A DNA stretch of 64,000 nucleotides from Ryuthela nishihirai (lineage: Eukaryota > Arthropoda > Arachnida > Araneae > Heptathelidae): positions 87,396,501 to 87,460,500 of the forward strand of contig JAWZYU010000011.1 of NCBI GenBank assembly GCA_038380435.1, in the 5' to 3' direction. Every line of letters starts with the position of its first letter. The first letter of the stretch is position 1. Shown one piece after another: positions 34,186 to 46,611 of this stretch. A model generated the notes under the pieces. The model searched no databases, had not been told where the DNA came from, and saw nothing but the letters and a program-made list of their open reading frames with translations. The translations under genes and the position numbers were made by a program.

Positions 34186-34239
34186 CAATCATATGATTAA
34201 TTATTGTGCTTACATGAAGGCACAAGGTCCAAGAAGGTA

Positions 34240-35262
34240 AATTAAAACTTGTGTTAATAGAGTGTGTGATTGCCCATGACAGCAATGCAGACTTCAAACA
34301 CTTCCTTCATATTGCCAACAATGCAGTCAATACTGAAGGTGTAAAGTTCATTGGTACAAAAGGGCTGGTCTAAGATTATGGGAGCTTCTAAGAGAAGGGC
34401 TGAGAATGGAAGTGCCTTCCCAAGGCATCCCAGACATGCTCAACAGACTGAGGTCAAGGGAATCTTGCAAATTACTCCATACATTCAATACCCTCATCAT
34501 ACTCAAGATATTGGTCCACCAGGTGAGCTCTATTTAATATCCATTAAAATGAATCCCGAGTCCACTGCACCTGCAAATGGGTGAATATAAGATTTGAGGA
34601 TCTCATGCTGATACCTCTGGGCAGTCAAGTATCACATAGAAAACATATGGAGGTCAGTGCACTAACTGATTTTGATGCCTGCCCATACCATTAAAACACC
34701 ACCTCCATATTGTTCCCTTTCTCTGATGTCCATGCAGAGGGATAAAAGATATGTGACCCATGTTCTCCCCAAAAATAACTGTTTATCGACAATTGGTCTG
34801 CAAACTGAATCTTGTTTCATATGTGAAGAGAACAGATGAGGAATGAGGCAAGAGAACAGATGAGGTCACCTGCTGTTGATGCCCATGCTATTTAGACCAA
34901 TTCAATGAATTCTTCCATGAGACAAGAGTTAAGGGGACACATACCACAGGTTATCTTATTTAGAGCACCCTCTCCTGAAGCCTTCTGGAAACTATCCACC
35001 TTGAAATTATCTGATGTAGATGAAACAAATACTGAAGCAAGTTGGGGAGCTATCAGTGATCCATGATGCCTGGAAGTTAAAGCCAGATGCTAACCATCTC
35101 AAGATGTAAACTCTTAGGCAACCTTATAGTGGTGTTCTAATGACCACCTGTATCTTGAAATTGTACCCAGAGCCTGAAGACCACCATTTGTGTTACATTC
35201 AATCATCTGGCTATATTAGTAGGCCTCCATTCAAGTGGAATGTCACCTTAATGAGCCATCTA
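34240..35262 (-). pseudogene. Tc1-like transposase, second subfamily
   Basis: On the minus strand, in shifting frames, it reads SSVLFTYETRFSLQTN (where VLFTDESRFSL is usual; the first catalytic Asp is Tyr here), then HLVDQYLEYDEGIECM, SVEHVWDALGRHF (carrying the third catalytic residue, Glu) and at the end EVCIAVMGNHT. This order and the C-terminal CEAC(I/V)A(V/M)xGxHT ending fit Tc1-like DD34E elements. The QDNAPCH-type block was not found intact. Terminal repeats are not clear. It abuts a hAT element at 35266. Confidence 0.75.
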
Positions 35263-35265
35263 AAT

Positions 35266-35968
35266 CAGGGTTTAGCAACTTTTTGTTAATGCGGGCCACA
35301 TAAGAAGTGTGAAATTTGTAATGGAATACATTAAAGGAATTAGGAGAGGGTATAGTACAATATAAAAATACATTATTTTTCTATGTTGATTTATTATTCC
35401 AAAAATATTTATATGTATATGCATAGCTTTATGATTATATCTCAAATAAAAATATTTGAATAATTGAAAAAAATACCAAAAAATTCTAGTACATACACAA
35501 AATAAATAAAATTTTATCTAAAATATTAATGAAAGGCTCGATTTTTTAAATATTTTTTGTCATTTTAGTAAAATCAACTTCAAAGGCAATAGTAGAGCCA
35601 GTAGTGTTGAAAATGCAAATGTTTGCTTGTCATTTGTGATTAAAATTTGCTTTTGATAAGATTCATTCAAGCAAATTTTGTTCACAAATATAAGTGCTAG
35701 CCAACACAGTTATCATTCCAGCTATGAATCGTTTGAGAAGAAAAAACATCAAATTTAAAAGTCCTAGCTTCACAGAATTAAATCTGAAGTGTTTAACATG
35801 TCATTTGCTTACATATCAAATTTGTTGGAAAACAAATTTATTTGGCATTGCTACTTAAAAATTTATTCATTGTTAATATTGCAGGCAGGACAATTTTACA
35901 TTATAACACACAAATGATCCTCCGTGGGTCACTTGAAAAGCTATGTGGGCCACATGTTGCTGACCCCT
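35266..35968. mobile_element. hAT-type non-autonomous element, 703 bp
   Basis: The left end 'cagggtttagcaac' and right end 'gttgctgacccct' are inverted, giving the CAGGGGTCAGCAAC pattern. A 'gcgggccacat'/'atgtgggccacat' block lies just inside both ends, as in 20682-21035. The flanks 'atctaaat' and 'attttaat' agree at 6 of 8 positions. The AT-rich interior has no coding potential. Confidence 0.7.
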
Positions 35969-35969
35969 A

Positions 35970-36680
35970 TTTTAATTTTGTCTATTTTTAGTTCCATATA
36001 TTTCTCCAAATATTAAGGAAAACCAATGTTTAACATAACTTTTGCACTTGAGTGTATTTTTTTCTAAAGAAAAAACTATTAAATTTCTCCAAATTGAACA
36101 AGAAACTATCATATTATTAAAAATATATTAAGGACAGAGAAGTATCAAAGCTATTTCAATTCCAAATGATGTATTAACAACTAAGGTAGAAAATAGGGAG
36201 TTACTAACTTTGTAAAATAATGATATAATACACTATCACAGATGCTTTAATCATCACAGAGTCAGAACACTTCATATTTAATCTTAAAGTGTTAAGGTAC
36301 ATAAGATGTTTAATATCTTAATCCTGTGTTTCCACTTTGCCATGGGTATTTACAGTAATGAAAATATATACCATTGTTTTATTCAATTTAGTATGAAGTT
36401 AATGTATATCGGAATGGTATATATTGTCTGCAACTATTTCATACAAATAATGAACTACAGGTAGTTCTCCATTTGCATGGTTAATACATTCTGAACACTA
36501 CAGCATAAATCAAATTTGTGCAAAATAAGAACAATTTTCCCAGAAATGTCCAGATTAGGAGGTATTAGCCACCCAATAGCACTGCAATATATAATACAAT
36601 AAGTGAAATACAGTAATTTAAAGAAAATTAATTTTAGCAAACACACAGCAGTTAGATACAATAGTTTTAATTAGCACACA
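35970..36680. other. Noncoding AT-rich DNA
   Basis: No gene seen. The minus-strand frame at 36455-36661 has no recognisable motif. Confidence 0.5.
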
Positions 36681-36683
36681 ACT

Positions 36684-38170
36684 ATGCTGTTAAATAGACA
36701 TCTGAATGCTTCGTTACATCCAAGTGATTCTATAATAAAATTAAATGATAGAAATATTAAGATTGTAAATAACTTAAAATTTTTGGGATGCTATTTGGAC
36801 TCCAAATTACTTTGGAACACATACATACAAAATGCACAGGATAAAGCAAACTGTATAACTACTTAAGATATCTAGGAAATTCAAAATGGGGATGTATAAA
36901 TCAAAATTTATTACTACTTTATAATGCAATTATATTACCTAAATTCACATATGGTTTGGAATTAATTAATAATATATCACAAACTAAAATGAAAACCTTG
37001 GAAAGAATTCAAACTAAAATAATAAAATACTGTTTGGGACTCTTGCAATCTACTGCAAACATCAATATTTATGCAGAAACTGCATTTGCTCCATTGGACA
37101 TGAAGAAAAAATATCAATTATCAAACCTAATTATGAGAATCATAACAAATAATTCAAAGCATCCAATAATTGATAAAATTAATACAAACTTCCAAGATAT
37201 AACACTTACTCAATTATCAGAAAAAAACCTTTTTAAAGAAATTTTAGATAATAAAATAAGTGGAGATGTTATTACTAATTATCCTTTTTGGACTACACCT
37301 TTTCCTATAATGCATAATGACATTCATGGAATTATCTCAAAAAAGACATTGGATAAAAATAATCTGAAAATTTTAACAGGACACATATAGATAATATGTA
37401 TAAAGATTACATAAAGATCTTTACCAATGGGTCAATGAACTCAGACAGATCTACAGCCTCAGGAGCTTTTTATTGAGAATCAGAAAAACGTCAATTTCAA
37501 TTTAATACTTCCAATCCTATAGTGATTGCAGAAATCACAGCTATCATTTATGCCATAAACTGGGAATTGAAATTTTACAATAAAAAAAAGTTATCCTGAC
37601 AGATAGTAAAATATCACTAGATGTATTATACAATATCCCATTTAAAAGTAATTTTACAATTTACATAAATGATATTTTGGCAATCACACAACACATACAG
37701 CATGATAATTTTATTCAACTCCAATGGATACTGTCCCATATAAATTTGAAAAATAATGAAATAGTTGCCTCTCTAGCAAAACAGGCACAGAAATCAACCA
37801 CATCTATTCCATCACCTTACTTTTTGCATCTCCACAAAAAACAGAATAAAATAAAAATTATAGATGAACTACAAAACTGGTATAGCTTAAACGCAACACA
37901 TACACATAAATTTAATGTTTCTCAAAATGTGACCAAATTCATGGGCTATGGCTTAAATAAAAAAGAAATTAACATAATAATGAGAGTTAAGGTTAATGTG
38001 GCTCTGACAAATACTACCTTGTATAAAATGAGAAAACTAGGTTCCCCAAACTGCTCTATCTGTAATTCCCCTCATACAATTGAACATATTTTTCATTGCA
38101 AATAATTTAATACACAAAGGCAAAAATACTACCAAAAATTACAAAAATATAATGTTTTTCAATATAATTT
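36684..38170 (+). pseudogene. RNase-H-bearing LINE, copy 2
   Basis: The frame at 36684-36866 ends the RT domain (NLKFLGCYLDSKLLWNTYIQ). 36956-37390 is the connector (RIQTKIIKYCLGLLQSTAN, IYAETAFAPLDMKKKYQLSN). 37390-37760 contains RNase H pieces (IFTNGSMNS, VIAEITAIIYAINWE, QLQWILSHINLKNNE). 37677-38105 ends with CSICNSPHTIEHIFHC, a zinc-knuckle-like motif. The phrase YGLNKKEIN is shared with copy 1 at 21290-22240, confirming one family. Stops separate the frames. In RNase H the usual Asp of 'TDGS' is Asn (TNGS). Confidence 0.85.
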
Positions 38171-39150
38171 TAATAGTAGTTTAGAGCCACCTAAAAATCT
38201 CTAAAATCCATTTTCTATAAGCTGTTGATTTCTTTTTTCAGAAATATTGAGCTTTTTGACAAATTATAAAAAAAAAAAGAGAAAAAAAAGGGAAAAATAT
38301 GGATGAATGGGTGGATAAATATTAAAAAAACAATGAAAAATAGATAAATATGAAAATAAATTATGTCTGAATGAGTCTGCGTTAAGATGAAATGTTCACA
38401 GGAATATTCATTAGGGGAGATATTTAGTAAGTAAGTACATCCAATGCCTGTAGACATAACAAAGCATTCAGATGTCTAGTTAACAGCATAATTATGTGGT
38501 AATTAAAACTATTAATATAGAAAATAAACTTAAATATGAGACAAATATATAGTAAGAAAGACACCCTAACTGCTGCACTGGACAAGATTAGTGGAGCTGG
38601 TGGAGAAGGTGAGGTGGCGGAGTTATTGGAGAAAAAGGTCATCTGGGTTGGATGATATTGAAGGTGATAGTGGGGAATATTTAACTGTTTCTTGGTCTTT
38701 ATCCTGTACACAGAACTTTATATACAAAACAGGTCACTCCTACACAAACTGAGGCATTTGATAATCTCGGGCAGATACCAGTGGGAACTCACGAGGTAAG
38801 ATGCCCGCATTTGTCGTATACAAAGTGTGAGCCTCTGCTAGCTTTTCTACAAAATGAGTGATTTTATATATAAAGTTGACAGGATTCCTCACATTGCATT
38901 TTGAGGGTTAATTTCAAACCATGTAAATCTATGTACATTTCTGGACCATACAAACAAAGAATAGACCTAGATTAATAAACCACATAAATCACAACTGTGC
39001 AAATTGAGAATTACATGTATTTATGTTTCAGGAATAACTTATAAAATTATAAGACAATAACTAATATGGATAAACAAATAAATGAATATTAGGTTTAGAT
39101 TCTATTTTCATTACACAGAATTCATACTTCAATTTTAAACTGCTTTAACC
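38171..39150. other. Noncoding AT-rich DNA
   Basis: No gene seen; an A-rich patch lies at about 38265-38345. Confidence 0.5.
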
Positions 39151-40485
39151 ACATTAGCTCCATAGTGTCAAACCTTGTGTCGCAAATGTATATCATACCT
39201 TTTGTATGCGAACTTCAATGGTTCTGGCACCAGGTTACTTCTACTAAGGCTTCCCACATCGACACAACTTCGTTATTGCATAAGGAATTTCATGGCTACC
39301 GGTACTAGTTCCAGGCAGTCCTTTCTAGATTGTTTGCAGGTTTTTAAGTCACACAAAAGAAGACTGACGTCTGTAGGGAGCAAAACTGTTACTCACTTAA
39401 ATATTAAAATATACACACACATAATACAATGCTTTTCTAGGCATTTCGTTTGTTCACAAACTTCTTCAGGGTAAAATAAATTATGCAGTGCTGCAAAGCA
39501 TTTTTTTCCATCTGCAAATCTGCTGTCATTGGTGCTGGTTCAGTCCATTGTTCTTGGAGGGAATGGTATTCTTTCGTTAGTGATTCTACATTTACTATCC
39601 ATTCTTCTTCAGGCTGTTTTTTCTTCTTTCTTTAACAGTAATCTCCATGGTAAGGGTGGTATTACTATTTCTTTGTTGATGCATTTTTCTTTATTCTTAT
39701 AAATTACTATCTGTTCAGCTATATCCAATTGGTAGGTTGCAGATGGTGTCACTATAATTTTTACGTTTTCAAAATTTGATTGGAAATTCCTTTTAATTGT
39801 TTTTCCTGATAAAGCTGTATTTTCCTTTTTATATTTAATGTCTCGTTTGTGCTTTTTCATTCTGATTAATGTGGATCTTTTTGTTTTTCCTATATATGGT
39901 ATGATTTGCCCTGTGTCCGTTCCATTTCCAGGAACCTCATATATTCCTCCCACCAGTTTTATTTTATCCCGATCTGTTTTGGTTTCCTGTATCAGGGTTT
40001 GATTAGCTTTTGTTACTACTTTTCTGTTGTATGGCATAATGGACTTATTTCTTTCTTTCTTCAATCATGGTATGTTTGGAATACTTGTGGTGTATTTACA
40101 TTTATTACCCTGTTGTCTAGTGGGTGGTTGTGAGCTCATATTCTTTTTTATTCTGGCTTCCTTTTCCAAAATTTTTATTAAGTTTTTTTGATCCCTCCCT
40201 TTTTTTGCTATTGTCACTATTAGGGCTTTTTCTTTATGATATAATTTAGGTGTATTAGCATATCTACAGTTTCTAATAAACATGGATCTTAATGTTGCTT
40301 TTTTTATGAATGGTGTCAGGTTTGAGTCAAAGGGGATGAATATAGATGGAGCAGTTGGTTTACAATATACACTAGTTGATCATTATTTTCCTTTTCACAA
40401 GTTAATTCAATAGTGGGAAATACATTACTCATAGCTTCTCTAATGTTCTCTATATCAAGTTTTTGGCTATCATATATAAGGATGT
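39151..40485 (-). pseudogene. Penelope-like element, left copy (GIY-YIG)
   Basis: Penelope-like elements carry an RT and a GIY-YIG endonuclease. On the minus strand: IELTCEKENNDQLVYIV (about 40380-40430) resembles the end of the RT and NPF-type region. The linker follows (SMFIRNCRYANTPKLYHKEK, 40200-40283), then at 39609-40064 GGIYEVPG, IIPYIGKTKRSTLIRMKKHK and the DIAEQIVI block. GIYEVPG and YIGKT are the GIY and YIG motifs; R-x(3)-H is present. After the stop a noncoding tail of about 430 bp extends to 39151. The main RT core is absent (5' truncation). One frameshift is near 40300. Confidence 0.85.
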
Positions 40486-41622
40486 ATAATACACCTAAAT
40501 TATATCATAAAGAAAAAGCCTTAATAGTGACAACAGCATGAAAAGTGGGGTATCCAAACTTAATAAAAATTTTGGAAATAGGAAGCCAGGATAAAAATGA
40601 ATACGAGCTCACAACCACCCACAGACAACAGGGTAATAAATGTAAATACACCACTATTCCAAACCTACCATGGTTGAAGAAATAAGGCCATTATGCCATA
40701 CAACAGAAAAGTAGTAACAAGAGCTAATCAAACCCTGATACAGGAAACCAAAACAGATAGGGATAAAATAAAACTGGTGGGAGGAATATATGAGGTTCCT
40801 GCAAATGGAACGGACACAGGGCAAATTATACCATACATAGGGAAACAACTTTTTGTTTTCCCTATGTATGGTAATAATCCACATTAATCAGAATGAAAAA
40901 GCACAAACGAGACATTAAATATAAAAAGAAAAATATAGCTTTATGAAGAAAAACAATTAAAAGGAATTTCCAACAAAATTTTGAAAACGTAAAAATTATA
41001 GTGACACCATCTATAACCTACCAATTGGATATAGCTGAACAGTTAGTAATTTATAAGAATAAAGAAAAATGCATCAACAAAGAAATAGTAATGCCACCTT
41101 ACCATGGAGATTACTGTTAAAGAAAGAAGAAAAAACAGCCTGAAGAAGAACAGGTAGTAAACATAGAATCACCAATGAAAGAGTACCATCCCCTCCAAGA
41201 ACAATGGACTGAACCAGCACCAATGACAGCAGACTCGCAGATGGAAAAAAATCATTTAGAAAAGGAAAAAGACTTTGCAGCACTGCATAATTTATTTTAC
41301 CCTGAATAAGTTTGTGAACAAACGAAATGTCTAGAAAAGCATTGTATTAAGTGTGTGTATATTTTAATTTTTAAGTGAGTAACGGTTTTGCTCCCTAGAG
41401 ACGAGTCACTCTTCTTTTGTGCGACTTAAAAACCTGCAAATAATCTAGAAAGGACTGCCTGGAACTAGTACCGGTAGCCACGAAATTCCTTATGCAATAA
41501 TGAAGTTGTCTCGATGGGAGAAGCCTTAGTAGAAGTAACCTGGTGCCGGAACCATTGAAGTCCACGTACGAAAGGTATGATATACATTTGCGACACAAGG
41601 TTTCACACTATGGAGCTAATAC
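40486..41622 (+). pseudogene. Penelope-like element, right copy, inverted
   Basis: This is the reverse-complement partner of 39151 to about 40262. It begins at 'taatacacctaaattatatc', continues through GGIYEVPANGTDTGQIIPYIG (40693-40887) and a further coding part with stops, then a tail ending 'cacactatggagctaat', which mirrors 'attagctccatagtgt' at 39153. Just after YIG it has a small local palindrome (about 40832-40873, 'ccatacataggga' and its inverse) that disrupts the frame. It is more decayed than the left copy. Confidence 0.85.
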
Positions 41623-41639
41623 TGGTTAAAACAATTAAA

Positions 41640-44600
41640 ATTGAAGTATATTAGGTTTAATTTAAAAAAATACACTAAATAAACATGTCTAAAACTCCCA
41701 GTTCACAATGAATTGAAACTTATCAATATTGAATTTATTTGTTATCAAATATTTCAAACTGTTCACATGCACATCATTTACAAAACAAAAAGCATGTAAA
41801 AATGTTTAGCTGCTCATACTACAACATTAATACTTTTTTAAAAACTTGTCTTCTAGTTTCATTGCATATAGCCAAACACTAATAAAATAACTTTAGTTTA
41901 AAAGTTTAGTAAAAAAATTTCTTTAGTTCAGTAAAAGAATTTCCTGTTCAGGAAAAACTTGGTATCAAAATGTTACAGAAAAAAAAAAGTCCTTTCAAAT
42001 CCTTAAAACTGTAATTACTTTCCAAGTTATAATACAATTAAAATATAACCTTTTCTTACATTCTAAGTTTTCAAAACTGATAAATAGTAAACCAGACAAC
42101 TAAATATAAACACAATGCCAAAATAAATGTCAGCATATTTATCTAAAACTTCTGCAAGGTTCCAACCTCAGGACAAAACATTCCTGCTCTATCTGTGATT
42201 TAAACTAAGATACTTTAAATCATGTTCAAGCATTTTAATTGGAATATGAGGAATAGAAAAAAATAATGCTGATACCTGTTTCAGCAAAATAATATGTAGA
42301 ATTAATAAATAATGCAAATTTAATACATACATACATTTTATATGGGCAAACATTTTTAGTGTATCATTTTAGTTTGATAAGAAATCAGAAGGGTCAATCT
42401 TGCAAAAAATCCATTTAATAGGAATATATCAATGGTTCTGGAAAAAAATTAAATAGTGGTTCCAATAAAATGGTACTATAATCACCAAGGCTTTTTATAA
42501 AGTGAACACTTCAATTGCTAATATTATTAATGAGGGAAGTTTCCCAGCAGAGGTTCTTTAACTTTTTTTGATATTGTGCCCCCCCCCCCCCCCAACACAT
42601 CTTCATGGTGGAGCTCTTGGAATTCATTATACACAGTTTGAGAACATTTAATTGCTTCTTAGCATTAGAGAAAAGCTAAATATCTACTTCACTTTTTAAG
42701 GACAATTTTATAAGCTAGAATATGTTAAATAATTCCAAAAATCATCATATATATATATCATTACAGGTATCTTAAGATTTAAAAAAAAAAATTCATTTAT
42801 GGCAGTAAAAGGACTGATATAAACTTATTTTCTGTTTCAGATTTTAAGAACATTTAAGACTGCCAACATACTGATAAATCTTTAACATCTATGAATTTTT
42901 TAAAATACAAATATTTGAATGAAATTAGAAATCTAATGCTATTTAAATCTTTTCTTTTAAATTTTTTTTCTTTTGGATTTCTATTTTCATTCAATGCTTT
43001 TTCCATAATTAGCTTATTCTTGAAGTTACTGAACTTGAAATGTTATTTTCCACTGATATGGGTTACACTGCTCCTCAGCAACACATTTCTGCTTGTACAA
43101 TGGCTAAAGAAAGGGTGAGGTCCAAAGGACTCTAAAGTTTTATTGCATAGTTCAATGTCTCATCTAATAGAGAACAGTCTTGCTGGTAATTTCTTTCAAG
43201 AAAACAACCGTAACACTCACAAGTAGGAAAAACTTGATGCTGGAACAACTGGACATAATTTTGGCTTAATCAGTACAGGTCAATGATTTTCAACTGCTAT
43301 TCCACAAGCAAAAGACCAAGTTTTCTGCTAGCTTTTCAGAAATATTATACAACACACTGATCATCAGTAATGCAATAATAATAAAATAGGAAATTTGCTA
43401 CAAACAAGCAGAACAGTAAACATCTCACTGACAGTAAGACCTTTGACAAAACTTCTAAAATAAACTTTGCTTGAACATGCAGATTTCCCACTAAAGTTTT
43501 GAATGCATAAATATTATGTATCTGTTTTCCAGAAACAAACCTATGATATATTCCAATAAGATTGTATTTAATTTGGTTCCTGAATCATTTTTATAGGAAT
43601 GTGCACTACACAAATATTATAAACATTGCAGTTGATATATGCCCAACTTTTTCAAGAAAATTTTCATCAAATGTTCTGCATAGATAATTATACCCTTAAA
43701 TGTTTTATATAAAGTAAGTTGCACCTTAGTATTAATTGCATCCTAGTCTACTAAAAGTTAAAAAACACTGATTTGGATTATAAGCTTGTAATTTTACTTA
43801 ACAATGAAGTGCTCATTTTAATCATCAAGCCTTAGTAAGTTTGCAATTGATTTTTCATCCAAGATGTTGCATTATCAATTTTCCCTACACCAAATGTTCT
43901 AAGTGTGTCACTACTTTTAAGAAAGTATGCAACATTCCTACAAATTAGTATAAATATAATTCAAAAGTTGACAGCAAACAAATTTTCCAAGTGAAAATAT
44001 AATAGCTACACAACATGAAAAAAGAAAATAACTGTTTACTGAATAGAGATTTTAAGCAAGATCTCTTTGATGTCTTTACCTATAATGCACATTCAAACAT
44101 TTACTACTATAAAAATCATTACACACTGGCACTTAAAACTTACGACCAAACAAAACTTAAATAACATTTTAACATGGGTGTAAGCAGGCTTTAGTCTTTT
44201 CCCACAATCATATGCATTTTTGAATAGCCACAATTTATACCTAAGGCATGTGTCTGCTTGTTTACTTGGCCTTAAATATTCTTGCTTTATATAGATTTTA
44301 TTATTTGCACAATGCATTTTGCTGTTGCAGGTGGAAAAATCATGGACAATGGAAAGGACATAATAGCTATTAAAATTAATCATTTTAAAGTCATTGTTTT
44401 AATATTCTTTTTCCCACTGCTTACAGTAAAAATCTGGTAATTCGAAACTCTTTAATTTTATATTTCTGTATAATTGGAATTTTCTTTTAAGACCCAAAAA
44501 GAAAATTTCATATAAAAGTACCTAGATAATTCTAAACCCTCGTTAATTTGTAATTGAAAAAAAATAGCCATGCACTCATATCAATATATATCTGTGCCTG

Positions 44601-46080
44601 AATAATTAAAAAAAATATGAAAAAAAATAATGTTAGTAAACATTATGCATTGATTAAGCCACTGCTGTTTAAGGAAGATGCATTTTCAGCTTTGAACATA
44701 TTCTAGTGATACTTGTCAGGAACACAAAATATGCCAGTAACAATAAGTTACTAGCATATGAAATTGCCAGTGGCATAATTTGGTGATGCCAAATGCAACA
44801 CATTACACTAGGGAATCATTAGAAAATGAAATGGCAAATTTAGTGACTATTTTAGAAGAAGTTTTTATTTTTTTATAGTGTTTGGCAATTTTTCTGACTA
44901 TTTTAACCTATGTAGAATTAAGAACATAACTATAACAGTTGATAACAGTTACAACATTAACATTTATTTTGCTTATTAGTAAAACAAATTTCTGTTTTCA
45001 GTTTTTAAAACTTTCTTTTGGAATTGGATTAAACATAAGGTCAGCCTTATTTATGCTTTTGTATTCTACATTATATATTATTATTATAGTTTTATTGTTT
45101 TTGCAAAATTTAAATTAACCATTTTTTTCTTTGTAATTCAAAAATTTGTTGCAGTCTTTTGAATTTCAAATTAACCAGGTTTTAACTGCATATATTTTTT
45201 TTTTAAATGAACTTTGAAAATATATTTTGGTAAATTATGAATGAAAAAACCATATTAAAATAATATAATGCATATAAAATTAAAAATACAACCCCCCCCA
45301 CCAAAAAAAAATAAAAATAAATAAAAAATAAAAAATTAGCATGAGTAGTATTCCTTAACACTCTTTTTATACTTTTGTCAAAATATGAAGCATATAATAT
45401 TCTGTCTGTGTATTATTTCAAAAAGAAAGCATAGAATTATGTGGAAAGTAAAAAAAAAGTTAAAAAAATTATAGTTTGGAGCAGAATTTTTTAAAGGGTT
45501 ATTAGTATTAAGTCTGTGGCAAATGTCACATATGAAATGTGTTTCATCTGATGCTCCAAACAAATTTATATAAAATTGCATCAAACCACAGATTATTGAT
45601 CGGTTATGATTTCCTAGTTCCTGCCTAGCAGAGTTGTAATACTTTTCAAAATTTTAACATAAAGATATTGATTTTATTACAACAGGAAATTGCATCATCT
45701 GGGAATTACACACATAACACTGCAATTATAAACAACAATTAATTTAAAATGATCAAAAACAAAACTGCTAATGATCTCTAATGGCACATATCAGGATAAC
45801 TGTAGATTAAGCAATTAACCCCAAAGCATGACTTTTAAAAGGTAGGACTTAATTTAATTATACTTTTAAATTACATTTCAATCAAATAAACTTTTTCATA
45901 CAGTTATGCAGCTTAATACTAAAACAATTCTTATCAATTTCAGTGCTTCAGTTAAACATTAAATGCCTTGAAACATTTCTATAGGAATTTTTTTCGTAGT
46001 TCTTTACACTTTTCAGATATTATTTATTATATATTCAATTCATTATTATATATTCAATTTTTATTTAAATTATCTTGTTT
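41640..46080. other. Long noncoding AT-rich stretch
   Basis: No gene with support in 4.4 kb. It has a C-run at 42581-42597 and A-rich patches near 45300. 42549 ('cagaggttctttaac') resembles a hAT end but no partner end was found. It could include 3' untranslated sequence or downstream flank of the minus-strand kinase gene at 49.8 kb. Confidence 0.45.
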
Positions 46081-46156
46081 TTAACCCTTTTATTACCAAC
46101 CCAGTCCAACTGTAGATAGGAGATAATGTAAAGGAAGGAATAGTATAGATTGTATC

Positions 46157-46225
46157 GTACCATGTGGATGGCCACGTATGTGTGCGTCATTTACTTGGGA
46201 AAGTGTTGGGACCAGGATGAACCAT
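46157..46225 (+). repeat. 69-bp stray copy of an internal Tc1 segment
   Basis: It agrees at 68 of 69 positions with 47238-47306 inside the nearby Tc1 transposase, and both flanks diverge at once. It lies about 380 bases outside the Tc1 element's left end and in the same orientation. Confidence 0.9.
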
Positions 46226-46611
46226 CTGAAATCTCATCCATTTTGGGACAGTATGGTAGTGAAATGGTTAAAGCAAAACGATTTTTTATGATACTACTTT
46301 TCTTAGGCTTAGAGTCTGCAGATCATCAAAAGTTTAAACACATGTTATATGCATAAATAATTTAGAAAAAATATATGAAAGGTTTAGGTATTAATAGAAA
46401 TATTATGAACTGTTTATATTAGAATAATAAAACAATTAAAAAAATGGAATCTTTTAATTTTACTAAAATTAAAATTAAAAAATATATATATAGTAAAATT
46501 TTGCAATATTAAGAAAAAATGCTTAAAACATTTAACTTATTTTTTTTTTGAATTTTTGCCATTTTATTAGTCACAATTAAATATTCTTTCTTTTGGTACA
46601 TGGTGTATATA

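Noticed and set aside
42549..42600. hAT-like end 'cagaggttctttaac' beside a C-run
   Set aside because: No inverted partner end or 8-bp duplication was found within the following several hundred bases.
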